From assembly GCF_001898805.1 (NCBI RefSeq), contig NZ_MKVJ01000017.1, positions 62,004 to 126,003 of the forward strand: a stretch of DNA of 64,000 nt, in the 5' to 3' direction. This DNA comes from Leifsonia sp. 71-9. Lineage in GTDB: Bacteria; Actinomycetota; Actinomycetes; Actinomycetales; Microbacteriaceae. Below the pieces are notes generated by a model, which saw only the letters and a list, made by a program, of their open reading frames with translations, was not told where the DNA came from and searched no databases. This document shows positions 51,258 through 59,955 of this stretch, one piece after another. A program made the position numbers and the translations under genes. Every line of letters starts with the position of its first letter. Position 1 is the stretch's first letter.

Positions 51258-52216
51258 TCAATCTGCACACCCACCTGGAGGGGCGCGTCCGCCCGAGCAC
51301 GGCGGCCGCCCTGGCTTCGTCCGCCGGCCTCGACGCCGGGATCGACTGGCAGCGCGCGCTGGAGCTCGACGCGCCCTCCGACTTGACGGACTACCTGGCG
51401 AAGGTGTCGTCCTCCTACCCCTTCTTCGGGAGCCGCGACTCCCTCACCCGCATCGCGCGGGAGGCGGTGGAGGACGCGCACGCCGACGGGCAGGACTACC
51501 TGGAGCTGCGCTTCGGGCCGGCGACGCACGTGCGGGACGGCTTCGGCCTGAGCGATGTGATCGCCGCCGTGTGCGAAGGGGTGAAGCAGGGCACCGCCAT
51601 CACCGGGATGCCCGCCGGCGTCGTCGTCGCGGCGCTCCGGCTGCACGATGCGGCGGCCAACGAGTCCGTCGCCCGGGCCGCCGCGCGCTTCGCCGGCGAC
51701 GGCGTCGTGGGCTTCGACCTCGCCGGTGACGAGGCGCGCTTCCCCGACCTGCGTCCGTTCGCGGAGGCGTTCGCCATCGCGCGGGCGGCGGGGCTCGGCC
51801 TCACCTGTCATGCCGCGGAGGCCGCTCCGGCCGGCGCCGCGCTCGAGGCGGTCGAGCTGCTCGGTGTGACACGTATCGGCCACGGGGCGCACATCGTCGA
51901 CGACCCGGAGGTGCTGGCGCGCGTCGTCGACGCCGGGGTGGCGGTCGAGGTGTGCCCGACGTCGAACCTCTACACCGGGGCCGTCGCGTCGCTGGCCGTG
52001 CACCCCGCCGGCGCGTTCCGCGAGGCGGGCGTCGCCGTGGTCCTCGGCGACGACAACCCCCGCCAGACGGGATCCCCGCTGTCGCGGGAGCACGCGCTCC
52101 TCGCGGACACGCTCGGATTCGACACGTCCGCGCTGGATCGGCTCGCCGCCGACAGCATCCGCGTGGGGTTCATGGAGGAGCACGTCCGCTCGGCCCTCGC
52201 CGGTCGCGCAGGCTGA
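51251..52216 (+). CDS. Adenosine deaminase-like amidohydrolase
   Basis: 321 residues. The zinc amidohydrolase motifs of ADA are in order: NLHTHLEG (metal His pair), GFDLAGDE, TCHAAEA (metal His and catalytic Glu), RIGHGAHI and CPTSNLYTG, with GDDNP near the end (metal Asp). It converts adenosine (or a related adenine or 6-aminopurine compound) to inosine and ammonia. The start overlaps the nucleosidase stop as ATGCTGA, so the two steps deamination and N-glycosidic cleavage are coupled. Somewhat shorter than typical bacterial Add. Confidence 0.92.
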   Translation: MLINLHTHLEGRVRPSTAAALASSAGLDAGIDWQRALELDAPSDLTDYLAKVSSSYPFFGSRDSLTRIAREAVEDAHADGQDYLELRFGPATHVRDGFGLSDVIAAVCEGVKQGTAITGMPAGVVVAALRLHDAAANESVARAAARFAGDGVVGFDLAGDEARFPDLRPFAEAFAIARAAGLGLTCHAAEAAPAGAALEAVELLGVTRIGHGAHIVDDPEVLARVVDAGVAVEVCPTSNLYTGAVASLAVHPAGAFREAGVAVVLGDDNPRQTGSPLSREHALLADTLGFDTSALDRLAADSIRVGFMEEHVRSALAGRAG

Positions 52217-52435
52217 CGCGGCTGCGGAGCGTCGCGCAGGGTCAGCCCGAGACGCGCCAGGACCGGGCGAGGTCGTTGAGCAGCATCCGCCTCGTCCCGA
52301 CGATCGTCGGGCTTCGATTCAAGTCGAGCGCCCGGCGTCGCACAAGCCGCGACGCGGGGTGTCGTTCGCTCCTGAGACGGTCGGCGGCGGCAGGACATGA
52401 TGGGTGTGAGGGACGTGATCCGCAGAGGAGTTGGG
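52217..52435. promoter_or_regulatory. Intergenic region upstream of sigma pair 2, with a 16-bp palindrome
   Basis: No gene seen. The perfect palindrome CCCGACGATCGTCGGG (52296-52311) is the main structure, either an operator or the end signal of the deaminase transcript. The CTTCTTACCCCG/CGAACGTTCCCCG motif found around sigma pair 1 is absent here. Confidence 0.45.
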
Positions 52436-53014
52436 GTGTTGGCGCTGACGCCGGAGTCGACGGGCGAGTCGGTCATCGACGACCGCCCGGCGATCGAGCG
52501 CCTTCGCCGCGGTGACCGCGACGCCCTGACCCAGCTCTACCGACGCCACGCCGGCACCGTCTACTGGAACGCGTTCGGCCTGCTCCGCTCGCGTCCGGAT
52601 GCCGAGGAGATGACGGCGGACGCCTTCCTCACCCTGTGGATGCGTCGGCACGAGGTCGAGATCTTCGGCAATTCGGCCCTGCCGTGGCTCATCGTCACGG
52701 TCAAGAACCTCAGTCGCAACCGCCTCCGCTCGAACGAGCGCCGCCGGGCGGAGCACCTGGACGATCGCGACCGCTCCGCGACCGACACCCCCTCGGCCGA
52801 GGACCTCGCCGCCCTCGACGAGGCGATGCGCCTCGTGCGCGCGGTCATCGCCGCCCTGCCGGAGGTCGACCAGGAGATCTTCCGGCTCTGCATGGTGGAC
52901 GGGCTCACCTACCAGGAGGCCGCGGCGCGTCTCGGTCTCAAGCACGGGTCCGTGCGCAACCGGCTCTCGCGCGTCCGTCTGCGCCTGCAGCGCGAACTCG
53001 GGGATCGGGGGTGA
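52436..53014 (+). CDS. Small sigma-70 family (ECF-like) sigma factor, pair 2
   Basis: 192 residues from the GTG at 52436, chosen because AGAGGAG lies just before it (an ATG at 52397 lacks a ribosome site). Sigma-2: IERLRRGDRDALTQLYRRHAGTVYWNAFGLL and AEEMTADAFLTLWMRR; sigma-4: LTYQEAAARLGLKHGSVRNRLSRVRLRLQRE. It is paralogous in size and context to the sigma factor at 13.4 kb, with a four-Cys membrane protein seven bases downstream. The target genes are not evident. Confidence 0.88.
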   Translation: MLALTPESTGESVIDDRPAIERLRRGDRDALTQLYRRHAGTVYWNAFGLLRSRPDAEEMTADAFLTLWMRRHEVEIFGNSALPWLIVTVKNLSRNRLRSNERRRAEHLDDRDRSATDTPSAEDLAALDEAMRLVRAVIAALPEVDQEIFRLCMVDGLTYQEAAARLGLKHGSVRNRLSRVRLRLQRELGDRG

Positions 53015-53021
53015 GGGCATC

Positions 53022-53525
53022 ATGACGAACACCGCGCCTTCGCTGCCTCCCGGCTCCGACGCCCGGATCTCCGGGCTGCTCGCCGACGGTCTCACCCGCT
53101 ACACGCGCACGCGGAAGAAGCGGGCGCGCCTGACCGCGGCCGCGGCGGGCATGGCCGTGGTCCTCGGCGCCGGGGGCCTGGCGTGGGCCACCCTCGCGCC
53201 CCTCGTGCAGCAGACCCGTTCCGCCTACTGCTACAGCGCGGACAGCACCGACTCTCGCTCCACGCAGGTCGGCCTCCCGGACGAGGTCACGGGACCCGAC
53301 GGCAGCACCTCTCCCGTCGAGACTCCCGCTGACCGCACGGCGAGCGCCCTCGATCTGTGCTCGTCGGCGTGGGCGGCGGGCATCCTGAGCGACGGCACCG
53401 AGGTGCCGCCGCTCGTGGTCTGCGTCCGCAGCGACAACGTCCTCGCGGTCTTCCCCAAGGACGAGTCCGACCCCCGCAGCGACGAGAAGCTCTGCACCGA
53501 CCTGGGCCTGGCGCTCGAGCGGTGA
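53022..53525 (+). CDS. Single-pass membrane protein with four-cysteine ectodomain, pair 2
   Basis: 167 residues. The basic cytoplasmic arm is about 35 residues (TRTRKKRAR), one helix spans about 36-58, and the ectodomain has exactly four Cys (70, 113, 134, 158). Shared with the protein at 13.9 kb: LCSSAWAAGIL, PPLVVCVRSD, LAVFP, LCTDLGL. Between Cys1 and Cys2 this copy has a Ser/Thr-rich insert. No zinc anti-sigma motif is visible. Likely regulator or sensor for the adjacent sigma factor, by position only. Confidence 0.75.
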   Translation: MTNTAPSLPPGSDARISGLLADGLTRYTRTRKKRARLTAAAAGMAVVLGAGGLAWATLAPLVQQTRSAYCYSADSTDSRSTQVGLPDEVTGPDGSTSPVETPADRTASALDLCSSAWAAGILSDGTEVPPLVVCVRSDNVLAVFPKDESDPRSDEKLCTDLGLALER

Positions 53526-53570
53526 CGCCCGGCGCGGAGCCGCGGACGGCCCGGCCGGTGCCCCCTCTCG

Positions 53571-54413
53571 TCAGCCGCTGTGCCGCTGCACGAACTCCAG
53601 CGCCTCGTCCGCGACCTCCCGCCAGCCCGAGTCGATGACGAGCGAGTGACCGCGGCCCGGGACGACGACCAGTTCGGTGACGCCGGGGTTCTTCTGCTGG
53701 ATCTTGAACTCGTTCTCGACGACGGACTGCGGAACCGTGTGGTCGTCGCCGCCGGCGATCAGGAGGAGCGGGCCGCGGTCGTGGTTGTCGGTGACGACCT
53801 TGGTCTCGGCGAACGGGTTGAAGTTGGCGGTCGCCGCCTGGAAGATCGGCACGGCCGAGGCGGGCACGTGGTACTTCTCGTACAGCGCCCTGCCCTCCTC
53901 CTCGGAGACCGCGTTCGTCCAGCCGTAGGCGAACTGCTCGTAGGTGAGGGTGACGCCGTGCTTCGTGCGGTTGAAGGTCAGGAGCGCGGGCGCGCCGGCC
54001 TTGAGCGCCGACGGCGGCAGCGCGGTGACGCCCTGGAACTGCGCGGGATCGATCGCGACCGTCACCGCGTTCTTCGACTCGCCCGCGAGCTTCTGGGCGA
54101 TCAGGCCGCCGAAGCTGTGCCCGATCACGACGGGCGCCTGGTCGAGCGCGTCGATCGCCTCCGCGTAGTGGTCCGTGACCTGCCGCACCATCTTGCCCGC
54201 GAAGACGTCCGGATCGGCCTTGGCCTGCTCCACGGTCTCGGGATCGTCGGGCCAGCCCGGTGCGAGGGTGGCGTAGCCCTGGTCTTCGAAGAGGTCGCGC
54301 CACGGCTGCCAGCTGCTCGAGAGCAGCCACAGGCCGTGCACGAACACCACGGGCGTGCGCCCGGATGAGTTGGCGGCTTCGACCTCGTCGAGTTCCGTCT
54401 GGGTGAGGGGCAT
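53571..54413 (-). CDS. Alpha/beta hydrolase
   Basis: 280 residues. VFVHGLWLLSSSW (oxyanion region), nucleophile Ser in VIGHSFGGLIAQ, acid Asp in LLIAGGDDHTVP and His in PGRGHSLVIDSGW. The pattern GxxPVVFVHGLWLxxxSW...GYxxLAPGWPDD is common in actinobacterial hydrolases annotated as esterase- or haloperoxidase-like. No signal peptide. Alone on the minus strand, it converges on the sigma pair; the substrate is unknown. Confidence 0.87.
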   Translation of the reverse strand: MPLTQTELDEVEAANSSGRTPVVFVHGLWLLSSSWQPWRDLFEDQGYATLAPGWPDDPETVEQAKADPDVFAGKMVRQVTDHYAEAIDALDQAPVVIGHSFGGLIAQKLAGESKNAVTVAIDPAQFQGVTALPPSALKAGAPALLTFNRTKHGVTLTYEQFAYGWTNAVSEEEGRALYEKYHVPASAVPIFQAATANFNPFAETKVVTDNHDRGPLLLIAGGDDHTVPQSVVENEFKIQQKNPGVTELVVVPGRGHSLVIDSGWREVADEALEFVQRHSG

Positions 54414-54507
54414 CGCGACTCCGTTCGTCGGTGTGGTTGTGCGCGAACGGTACCGGGTGCGACGGGGTCGTGGGGAGGGGGATCTGACGGACCGAGCCCC
54501 CGGCTGC

Positions 54508-56235
54508 TCAGGGGCGATCGGATCCCGCGAGCAGCTCCTCCCGCACCGTCCGCCGCAGCACCTTGCCCACCAGCGACCTCGGCAGCTCGTCGACCTGAAC
54601 GAAGCGCTTGGGGATCTTGTAGGCCGCGAGGCGCGCGCGGCAGTAGTCGCGCAGGGCGCCGGCGTCGAGGGTCGCTCCCTCGTTCATGACGACGGCCGCG
54701 GCCACGTCCTCGCCGCCCGAGCCGCGGGGCAGGCCGACCACCGCGGCGGCGCTGACGTCGGGATGGGAGACGAGCGTGTCCTCCACCTCGCTCGGGCTCA
54801 CATTGAAGCCGCCGGTGACGATGAGCTCCTTGATCCGGTCGATGATGGTCACGAACCCGTCCTCCGAGACGGTGACGATGTCGCCGGTGCGCAGCCAGCC
54901 GCCCTCGAGGAGCGCCGCGCGCGTGTCGTCGGGGCGCCTCCAGTAGCCGTGGAAGACCTGCGGGCCGCGGATCAGCAGCTCGCCCGGCTCGCCCGACGGG
55001 ACGTCGACGGTCACGTCGGCGGGGTCGACGATGCGGATGTCGGTGCTCGGGAACGGGACGCCGACAGTGCCCGGGCGCCGCGACGGTCCCATCGGGTTGC
55101 CGAGGGCGATGGGGGAGGCCTCCGTCATCCCGTAGCCCTCCACGAGGAGGCCGCCGGTCGTCTCCTCCCAGCGGGCCACGGTGGAGACCGGCAGGCTCAT
55201 CGCGCCGGAGATGGCGTAGCGGATCCTGCTGAGGTCCAGCCGCTTCTGCTGGGCCGCGCGGGCCAGCGCGTCGTAGATCGGGGGAACGGCGGGGAGGAAC
55301 GTCGGCGGCGACGTCCGCGCGGCAGCGATCACCAGATCGACGTCGAAGGTCGGGAAGAGCACCACGCGCGCGCCGATGCTGAGCGCGGTGGTGAGGCAGA
55401 GCGTCAGGCCGTAGGCGTGGAACAGCGGCAGGATACCGTAGAAGACCTCCTCGCCCTCCCGCAGGCCGGGGACCCAGGCCCTGCCCTGCGCCGCGTTGGC
55501 GACGAGGTTGCCGTGGGAGAGGATCGCCCCCTTCGGGATGCCCGTCGTGCCGCTCGTGTACTGCAGAAGCGCGGCATCCCCGACCCGAGGGCGCGGCGCC
55601 CGGCGCGGCAGGGGCCGGTGGGCGACGAGCTGCTCCCACCGGAGCACCCGCTTCGCCGTCGGGGTGGCGGTCATCGCAGCGCGGGCCGAGCGGGCGCGGC
55701 GCAGCGGCAGGCGCAGGGCGGCGCGTTTCGCGAAGGGCAGCGCGCGCGTGATGTCGACGGACACCACGCGGTCGGGTACGGCATCGGCCGGGAGGCTCGC
55801 GACGGTGTCCGTCGTCTTGTCCCAGACGATGGCGACCTTCGCGCCGTGGTCCTCGAACTGGTGGCGGAGCTCGCGCGCGGTATAGAGCGGGTTGTGCTCG
55901 ACGACGATCGCGCCCAGGCGCACGACGGCGTAGAACGCGATCACGTGCTGCGGGCAGTTGGGGAGCACGAGGGCCACCCGGTCGCCGGCGACGACGCCCA
56001 GCTTGCGGAGCCCGTTCGCCGCGCGCGCGACCTGGTCGCCGAGCTCGTCGTATGTCGTGGTGCGCCCGAAGAACTCGAGCGCTCCGCGGCGTCCGAATCG
56101 CCGGACGGACGCGTCGAGAGTGTCGGCGAGCGTGGTCGTCACATCCGGGATGTCGTGCGGGACCCCCTCGGCGTAGGAGCTGAACCACGGGCGGGAGTTC
56201 CTTGCACCGGGTCGATCCGAGGAAGCGCGCGTCAT
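54508..56235 (-). CDS. Acyl-CoA synthetase (AMP-forming, FadD-like)
   Basis: 575 residues from the ATG at 56235 (an ATG six codons upstream is possible). Adenylation motifs: P-loop YTSGTTGIPKGAILSH, ISGAMSLP, GYGMTEASPIALG, GWLRTGDIV, IIDRIKELIVTGGFNVSPSEVE and the catalytic Lys in SLVGKVLRR. The closest group by pattern is long-chain fatty-acyl-CoA ligases; it activates a carboxylic acid with ATP and transfers it to CoA at the membrane inner face. Substrate chain length cannot be told by eye. No operon partner is obvious. Confidence 0.92.
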   Translation of the reverse strand: MTRASSDRPGARNSRPWFSSYAEGVPHDIPDVTTTLADTLDASVRRFGRRGALEFFGRTTTYDELGDQVARAANGLRKLGVVAGDRVALVLPNCPQHVIAFYAVVRLGAIVVEHNPLYTARELRHQFEDHGAKVAIVWDKTTDTVASLPADAVPDRVVSVDITRALPFAKRAALRLPLRRARSARAAMTATPTAKRVLRWEQLVAHRPLPRRAPRPRVGDAALLQYTSGTTGIPKGAILSHGNLVANAAQGRAWVPGLREGEEVFYGILPLFHAYGLTLCLTTALSIGARVVLFPTFDVDLVIAAARTSPPTFLPAVPPIYDALARAAQQKRLDLSRIRYAISGAMSLPVSTVARWEETTGGLLVEGYGMTEASPIALGNPMGPSRRPGTVGVPFPSTDIRIVDPADVTVDVPSGEPGELLIRGPQVFHGYWRRPDDTRAALLEGGWLRTGDIVTVSEDGFVTIIDRIKELIVTGGFNVSPSEVEDTLVSHPDVSAAAVVGLPRGSGGEDVAAAVVMNEGATLDAGALRDYCRARLAAYKIPKRFVQVDELPRSLVGKVLRRTVREELLAGSDRP

Positions 56236-56261
56236 GACCTCACCGTAGGTCACCAGCCTGG

Positions 56262-56292
56262 AGAAAGGCCCGAGCGCGGGGGCGCTCGGGCC
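56262..56292 (-). terminator. Rho-independent terminator of the phosphatase gene
   Basis: Perfect 11-bp stem (56267-56277 with 56282-56292, loop GGGG). On the minus strand it is followed by TTTCT (56266-56262). It lies seven bases past the phosphatase stop codon. Confidence 0.88.
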
Positions 56293-56298
56293 GAGGGG

Positions 56299-57105
56299 TC
56301 ACTCCGCCCGCAGCGCCCCGCGCACGGCCGCGAGCTCGTCGTCGGTGAGTCCGCCGGAGCGCAGGTAGCCGGCGGCGTCGCCGTGGTTCGCGTCGACCCA
56401 GTCGAGGGCGGCGGTGATCGCCGAGGCGGGGGACTTGGTCGCGAGCGTCTCGAGGCGCGGGACCAGGGGGATGCCGAGCTGCGTGATCAGGCCGGTCAGT
56501 GCGTCGGCGAAGGTCCCCGCGAGGTTGGTCTGCGTGAGCTCGTAGTCCGCGACGATCGCGTCGCGATCCGCGCCGGCGACCGAGAGCAGCAGGGCCGCGG
56601 CGATGCCGGTGCGGTCCTTGCCAGCGGTGCAGTGGAACAGCACGGCGGGACGCTCGGTGCCGACCGAGTCCGCGACCGCGCGGGCGACCCGGGCGAACTG
56701 CGGGGCGCTGCTCTGCAGGATGGCGACGTAGAGCTCCTCCAGGGTCGGGATCTGCTCCACGAGGGCGGCGATCTGCTCCTGGCTCAGCGCGGCCCGGTCG
56801 CCGGAGGGGAGCAGCTGCTTGACCAGCTCGTCCATCGCGCCGCCCAGAATGGACAGCTCGACCAGGCGCGTCTCCCCGCCGGCGGGCAGCACATCCGGTG
56901 CGCGCAGGCGCTCGCTGTCGGTGCGGAGGTCGATGGCCGTGCCGATCCGCAGATCGAGGAGGTTCTGCACGCCCGCCGGGGTCAGGGTCGCCAGCGCATC
57001 GGAGCGGAACACGACGCCCGGCGCGACCACGGCGCCTCCGTCGAGGGCGATGCCGCCCAGATCGCGTGCGTTGTGCGTGCCGTCGATCACCGATGTCAGT
57101 TCCAT
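56299..57105 (-). CDS. Tyrosine-protein phosphatase (PTP-like, Y_phosphatase3)
   Basis: 268 residues, ATG with GGAGGA upstream. N-terminal TSVIDGTHNARDLGG and FRSDALATLTPAG are typical of the MptpB/lipid-phosphatase-like family. The catalytic P-loop is HCTAGKDRTG (CX5R: C-TAGKD-R), where the Lys-Asp pair is the triple-specificity signature of MptpB (phosphotyrosine, phosphoserine and phosphoinositides). No signal peptide. A single-gene transcript with its own terminator. Confidence 0.9.
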   Translation of the reverse strand: MELTSVIDGTHNARDLGGIALDGGAVVAPGVVFRSDALATLTPAGVQNLLDLRIGTAIDLRTDSERLRAPDVLPAGGETRLVELSILGGAMDELVKQLLPSGDRAALSQEQIAALVEQIPTLEELYVAILQSSAPQFARVARAVADSVGTERPAVLFHCTAGKDRTGIAAALLLSVAGADRDAIVADYELTQTNLAGTFADALTGLITQLGIPLVPRLETLATKSPASAITAALDWVDANHGDAAGYLRSGGLTDDELAAVRGALRAE

Positions 57106-57347
57106 GCATTCCTCCAGGCCGGCGTGTCCGTCGAGGATATCAACGCCGTCCGTCGGAAGGGAAACAGCATGTGATCGGGTCTTTAATCAGACCGGAGAAG
57201 AGATGTGACCAAAGGTGTATTCACCCGGGCGAACGCGGGTATTACTTTCATTCTGTGCGCCATCGGGGGACGGCGCTGGCGGTGGCGGGCAACGGGGGTT
57301 CCTGCCACCGCCGCCTCCGTTAACGGCCGTGACCGCCGCCGCGGGCC
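57106..57347. other. Non-coding region upstream of the phosphatase gene
   Basis: 242 bases, no gene. It includes an inverted repeat GGCGGTGGC (57278-57286) with GCCACCGCC (57304-57312), possibly the 3' structure of the response-regulator transcript. No T-run on the minus-strand side. Promoter boxes of the phosphatase gene are not clear. Confidence 0.4.
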
Positions 57348-57956
57348 TCAGTTCAGCAGGCCCAGCCGGGCGGCCTTCCGCACCGCGTCGATGCGCGACG
57401 TGGCCCCGAGCTTCTCGTACATGTTCGTCGTGTGCCGCTTGACGGTGCCCTCGGCGATCGAGAGCGACGTCGCGATGTCGCGGTTGGAGTACGCCTGCGC
57501 GATCATGCGCAGCACCTCCTGCTCCCGGATGGTGAGGATGGTGCCGGTCACCTCGGCGTCGGCGCCGGAGTCCGCCGGCTCGTCGGCGGGCGGGGTCGCG
57601 CGCTCGATCACCGCGATTAACTGCTCGCTGTCCACGGTCTTGGTCACGAACTCCGCGGCTCCCGCACGGAGCAGCTGCCGCTCGAGCACGGCGTCGCTGT
57701 GCATCGTGAGGATGACGATCGCGGTGTCGGGATGGTGTCGCCGCAACCGCGACACCGTCTGCTCCGCCGGCACTCCGGGGATCTCGACGTCCAGCAGGAG
57801 CACCTCCGGGGCATGCTCGGAGACGAGGGTCCAGGCCTCGTCGCTCGAGCCGCCCTCCCCGACGATGCGGAACCGCCCCTCGATGAGCGCGCGGATGCCC
57901 TGGCGGAACATGCCATGGTCGTCGATCAGGACGACGGTTCGTGATTCGTCTGTCAT
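57348..57956 (-). CDS. NarL/LuxR-family response regulator
   Basis: 202 residues. The receiver domain starts VVLIDDHGMFRQGIRALI (acidic pocket DD) with phospho-Asp in VLLLDVEIPG and the conserved Lys in VTKTVDS. The C-terminal LuxR helix-turn-helix is TIREQEVLRMIAQAYSNRDIATSLSIAEGTVKRHTTNMYEKLG. It overlaps the histidine kinase stop by ATGA, so it is its cognate partner. Targets unknown; the UbiA gene in the same operon may be part of the response. Confidence 0.93.
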   Translation of the reverse strand: MTDESRTVVLIDDHGMFRQGIRALIEGRFRIVGEGGSSDEAWTLVSEHAPEVLLLDVEIPGVPAEQTVSRLRRHHPDTAIVILTMHSDAVLERQLLRAGAAEFVTKTVDSEQLIAVIERATPPADEPADSGADAEVTGTILTIREQEVLRMIAQAYSNRDIATSLSIAEGTVKRHTTNMYEKLGATSRIDAVRKAARLGLLN

Positions 57957-58981
57957 AGGGTTCCCGGGCCTCTCGGAATGGTCAGGCTGAGGGTCGTCCC
58001 GGTGCCGAGGCCCGGGACGATGTCGAGTTCGGCGCCGATGAGCTCGGCGCGCTCCTGCGCCACGATGAGCCCGAGCGCGCCCGAGCGCACCGTCTCGTGG
58101 GCGAAACCGTGGCCGTTGTCGCTCACCGCGATGGTGAGGCTGCGCCGGTCCCAGTGGGAGTGGACGCGGATCGTCTCGGCGTGGGAGTGGCGGCGCGCGT
58201 TGTGCACGGCCTCGCGGATGATGATGAACGCCTCCTCCTGCACACCCGTCGACAGCCGGTACGGCGTGCCCTCGACAGTGGTCTGGACCGGCGGCCCCGA
58301 GTCGTCGAGGTCGTCGACGTAGTCGCGCAGGGCCTCGTCGAGGCGCTTGTCGCCGACCGCGTGCCGGAGGTCGAGGGCGATCGCCCGCGTCTCGTCCAGC
58401 GCGGCGCCGAAGAGCTGGAGCCCCTCCCGGAGACGCGGGTCGGAGCCGTCGTCGATGCCGCCCAGCTCGAACCGCTGGAGGCCGGCGGCGATGCTGTGCG
58501 CCACCCGGTCGTGCAGCTCGCGCGAGATGCCGAGCCGCTCCTCGCTGTGCGCGACGGCCAGGCGCTCGAGCAGCACGTTGACGTAGCCGACGGACGCCGG
58601 GACGACCGCGGCCATGATGGACGAGTTCAGTGCGCGCGCGAGGTCCCCGAGGCTGATGTCGGCGCTGTGGTCGGCGCTGATGATGGAGAAGGCCACGTCG
58701 AAGAGCTCCGTCGCCGCGCTGAGGCTGTCGACCGGGTGGATGTTCTGCCGTGCCCGCGTCTCGCCCACCCCCGACCCGTGACGCGCCGGGGTGACGAGGC
58801 GTTCCGCGTCCGCCGGCCGTCCCAGCCGGTCGAAGGTGCGGTCGAGGATCCAGTCGACCTGGGTCGCCAGCTGCTCCTTCACCTCCGCGTCGGCCACGAG
58901 CGTGCTCTCGGCGGCGCGCAGCCGCTCGAACAAGGTCTCCAGGATGCGGTCGCGCAGCGCGACGCCGTCGTCACCGATCAC
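57953..58981 (-). CDS. Soluble NarL-type sensor histidine kinase
   Basis: 342 residues from the GTG at 58981 (a TTG at 58996 overlapping the UbiA stop is the alternative). HisKA_3 dimerisation segment ISRELHDRVAHSIAAGLQRFEL with the phospho-His; HATPase domain FIIIREAVHNARRHSHAETIRV and DNGHGFAHETVRSGALGL...GTGTTLSLTIP. No transmembrane helix or known input domain in the first 200 residues (a helical stretch about 10-60, then a region of unknown fold), so it senses a cytosolic or membrane-partner signal. Operon: UbiA, this kinase, response regulator, all touching. Confidence 0.9.
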   Translation of the reverse strand: MIGDDGVALRDRILETLFERLRAAESTLVADAEVKEQLATQVDWILDRTFDRLGRPADAERLVTPARHGSGVGETRARQNIHPVDSLSAATELFDVAFSIISADHSADISLGDLARALNSSIMAAVVPASVGYVNVLLERLAVAHSEERLGISRELHDRVAHSIAAGLQRFELGGIDDGSDPRLREGLQLFGAALDETRAIALDLRHAVGDKRLDEALRDYVDDLDDSGPPVQTTVEGTPYRLSTGVQEEAFIIIREAVHNARRHSHAETIRVHSHWDRRSLTIAVSDNGHGFAHETVRSGALGLIVAQERAELIGAELDIVPGLGTGTTLSLTIPRGPGTL

Positions 58982-58992
58982 CAATTGGACTC

Positions 58993-59889
58993 TCAACCCC
59001 CCAGTGCGCCGAGCAGCGCTGCGATGTTCAGAGCGTACTGGCCGGTCATGAAGGACCGGTAGGGACGTTTCTCGTTTCCGCGGTCTCCACCGCGCGCGAC
59101 GAGCACGAAGACGATGACGACCGGCCCGGCGAAACCGAGCACGAGCAGCGTGCGGAGCTGCTCGACGATCGCGCCCAGCACGAGCGCGGTGGCCGACACC
59201 AGACCGGTGCCGATGGCGACGACGGTCCGCGCGCGCTCCTCGCCGAGCAGGACGGGCAGCGTGCGGCGCCCCTCCGCGGTGTCGCCGGCGACGTCGCCGA
59301 AGTCCTTGGTGTGACCGACGACCACGATCCAGGAGGACGCCACGGTCGCGAAGGCGAACGCGGAGGCGGGCACCGTGCTCGCGACGATGTGCGCCGCCGC
59401 GAGGTACGTCAGGAACACGCCGCCCCCGGCGACCGCGAGCGCGGCGACGCCCGCCTTCTTGGCCGCCCACGGGCCCACGGAGTAGACCAGCCCCAGGCAG
59501 ACGAACGCCACGACCGCGAGGGGGAACGGGTTGGGGAACAGCGTCGCCATCAGCAGAGACAGCGACAGGAGGGCCACCGCGATCACGATCGCCGGCCGCT
59601 TGCCCAGGCGGCCGCTCGCCAGCGGGCGCGACGACCCGTTGAGGCGGTCGCCCTCGATGTCGCTGATCCCGTTGATGAGATAGACGGCCCACACGGCGAA
59701 GAGCCACGAGGTGCCCGCGGTCCACAGCATCGGCGACGACCATTCCGCACCGGCGACCAGGAGCGTCCCGACGACGAAACGCAGCGCGAAGACGCCGATG
59801 ACCACGGGTCGGCCCTCCAGGAAAGCCAGCCCCACCTGCGCCGCGCACTCCGCAAGTGCGCCCCGGCGTGGCTGGACCACACTGCTCAT
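58993..59889 (-). CDS. UbiA-family prenyltransferase
   Basis: 298 residues with about eight membrane helices. The first Asp-rich motif is NGISDIEGDRLN (consensus NDxxDxxxD) and the second is KDFGDVAGD, both needed for Mg-prenyl diphosphate binding. FVCLGLVYSVGPW sits between, as in the UbiA fold. Such enzymes transfer a polyprenyl chain to an aromatic or sugar acceptor (menaquinone, heme, chlorophyll, DPPR). The cluster with a two-component system, not with ubiquinone/menaquinone genes, makes the acceptor unclear. Its stop overlaps the first possible kinase start. Confidence 0.9.
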   Translation of the reverse strand: MSSVVQPRRGALAECAAQVGLAFLEGRPVVIGVFALRFVVGTLLVAGAEWSSPMLWTAGTSWLFAVWAVYLINGISDIEGDRLNGSSRPLASGRLGKRPAIVIAVALLSLSLLMATLFPNPFPLAVVAFVCLGLVYSVGPWAAKKAGVAALAVAGGGVFLTYLAAAHIVASTVPASAFAFATVASSWIVVVGHTKDFGDVAGDTAEGRRTLPVLLGEERARTVVAIGTGLVSATALVLGAIVEQLRTLLVLGFAGPVVIVFVLVARGGDRGNEKRPYRSFMTGQYALNIAALLGALGG

Positions 59890-59955
59890 GGGCTCATTGT
59901 CGAGCCCTCCTCACCATTGCGGGCGGCGTGGCGGGTACAACGAAAGTCACATCTT

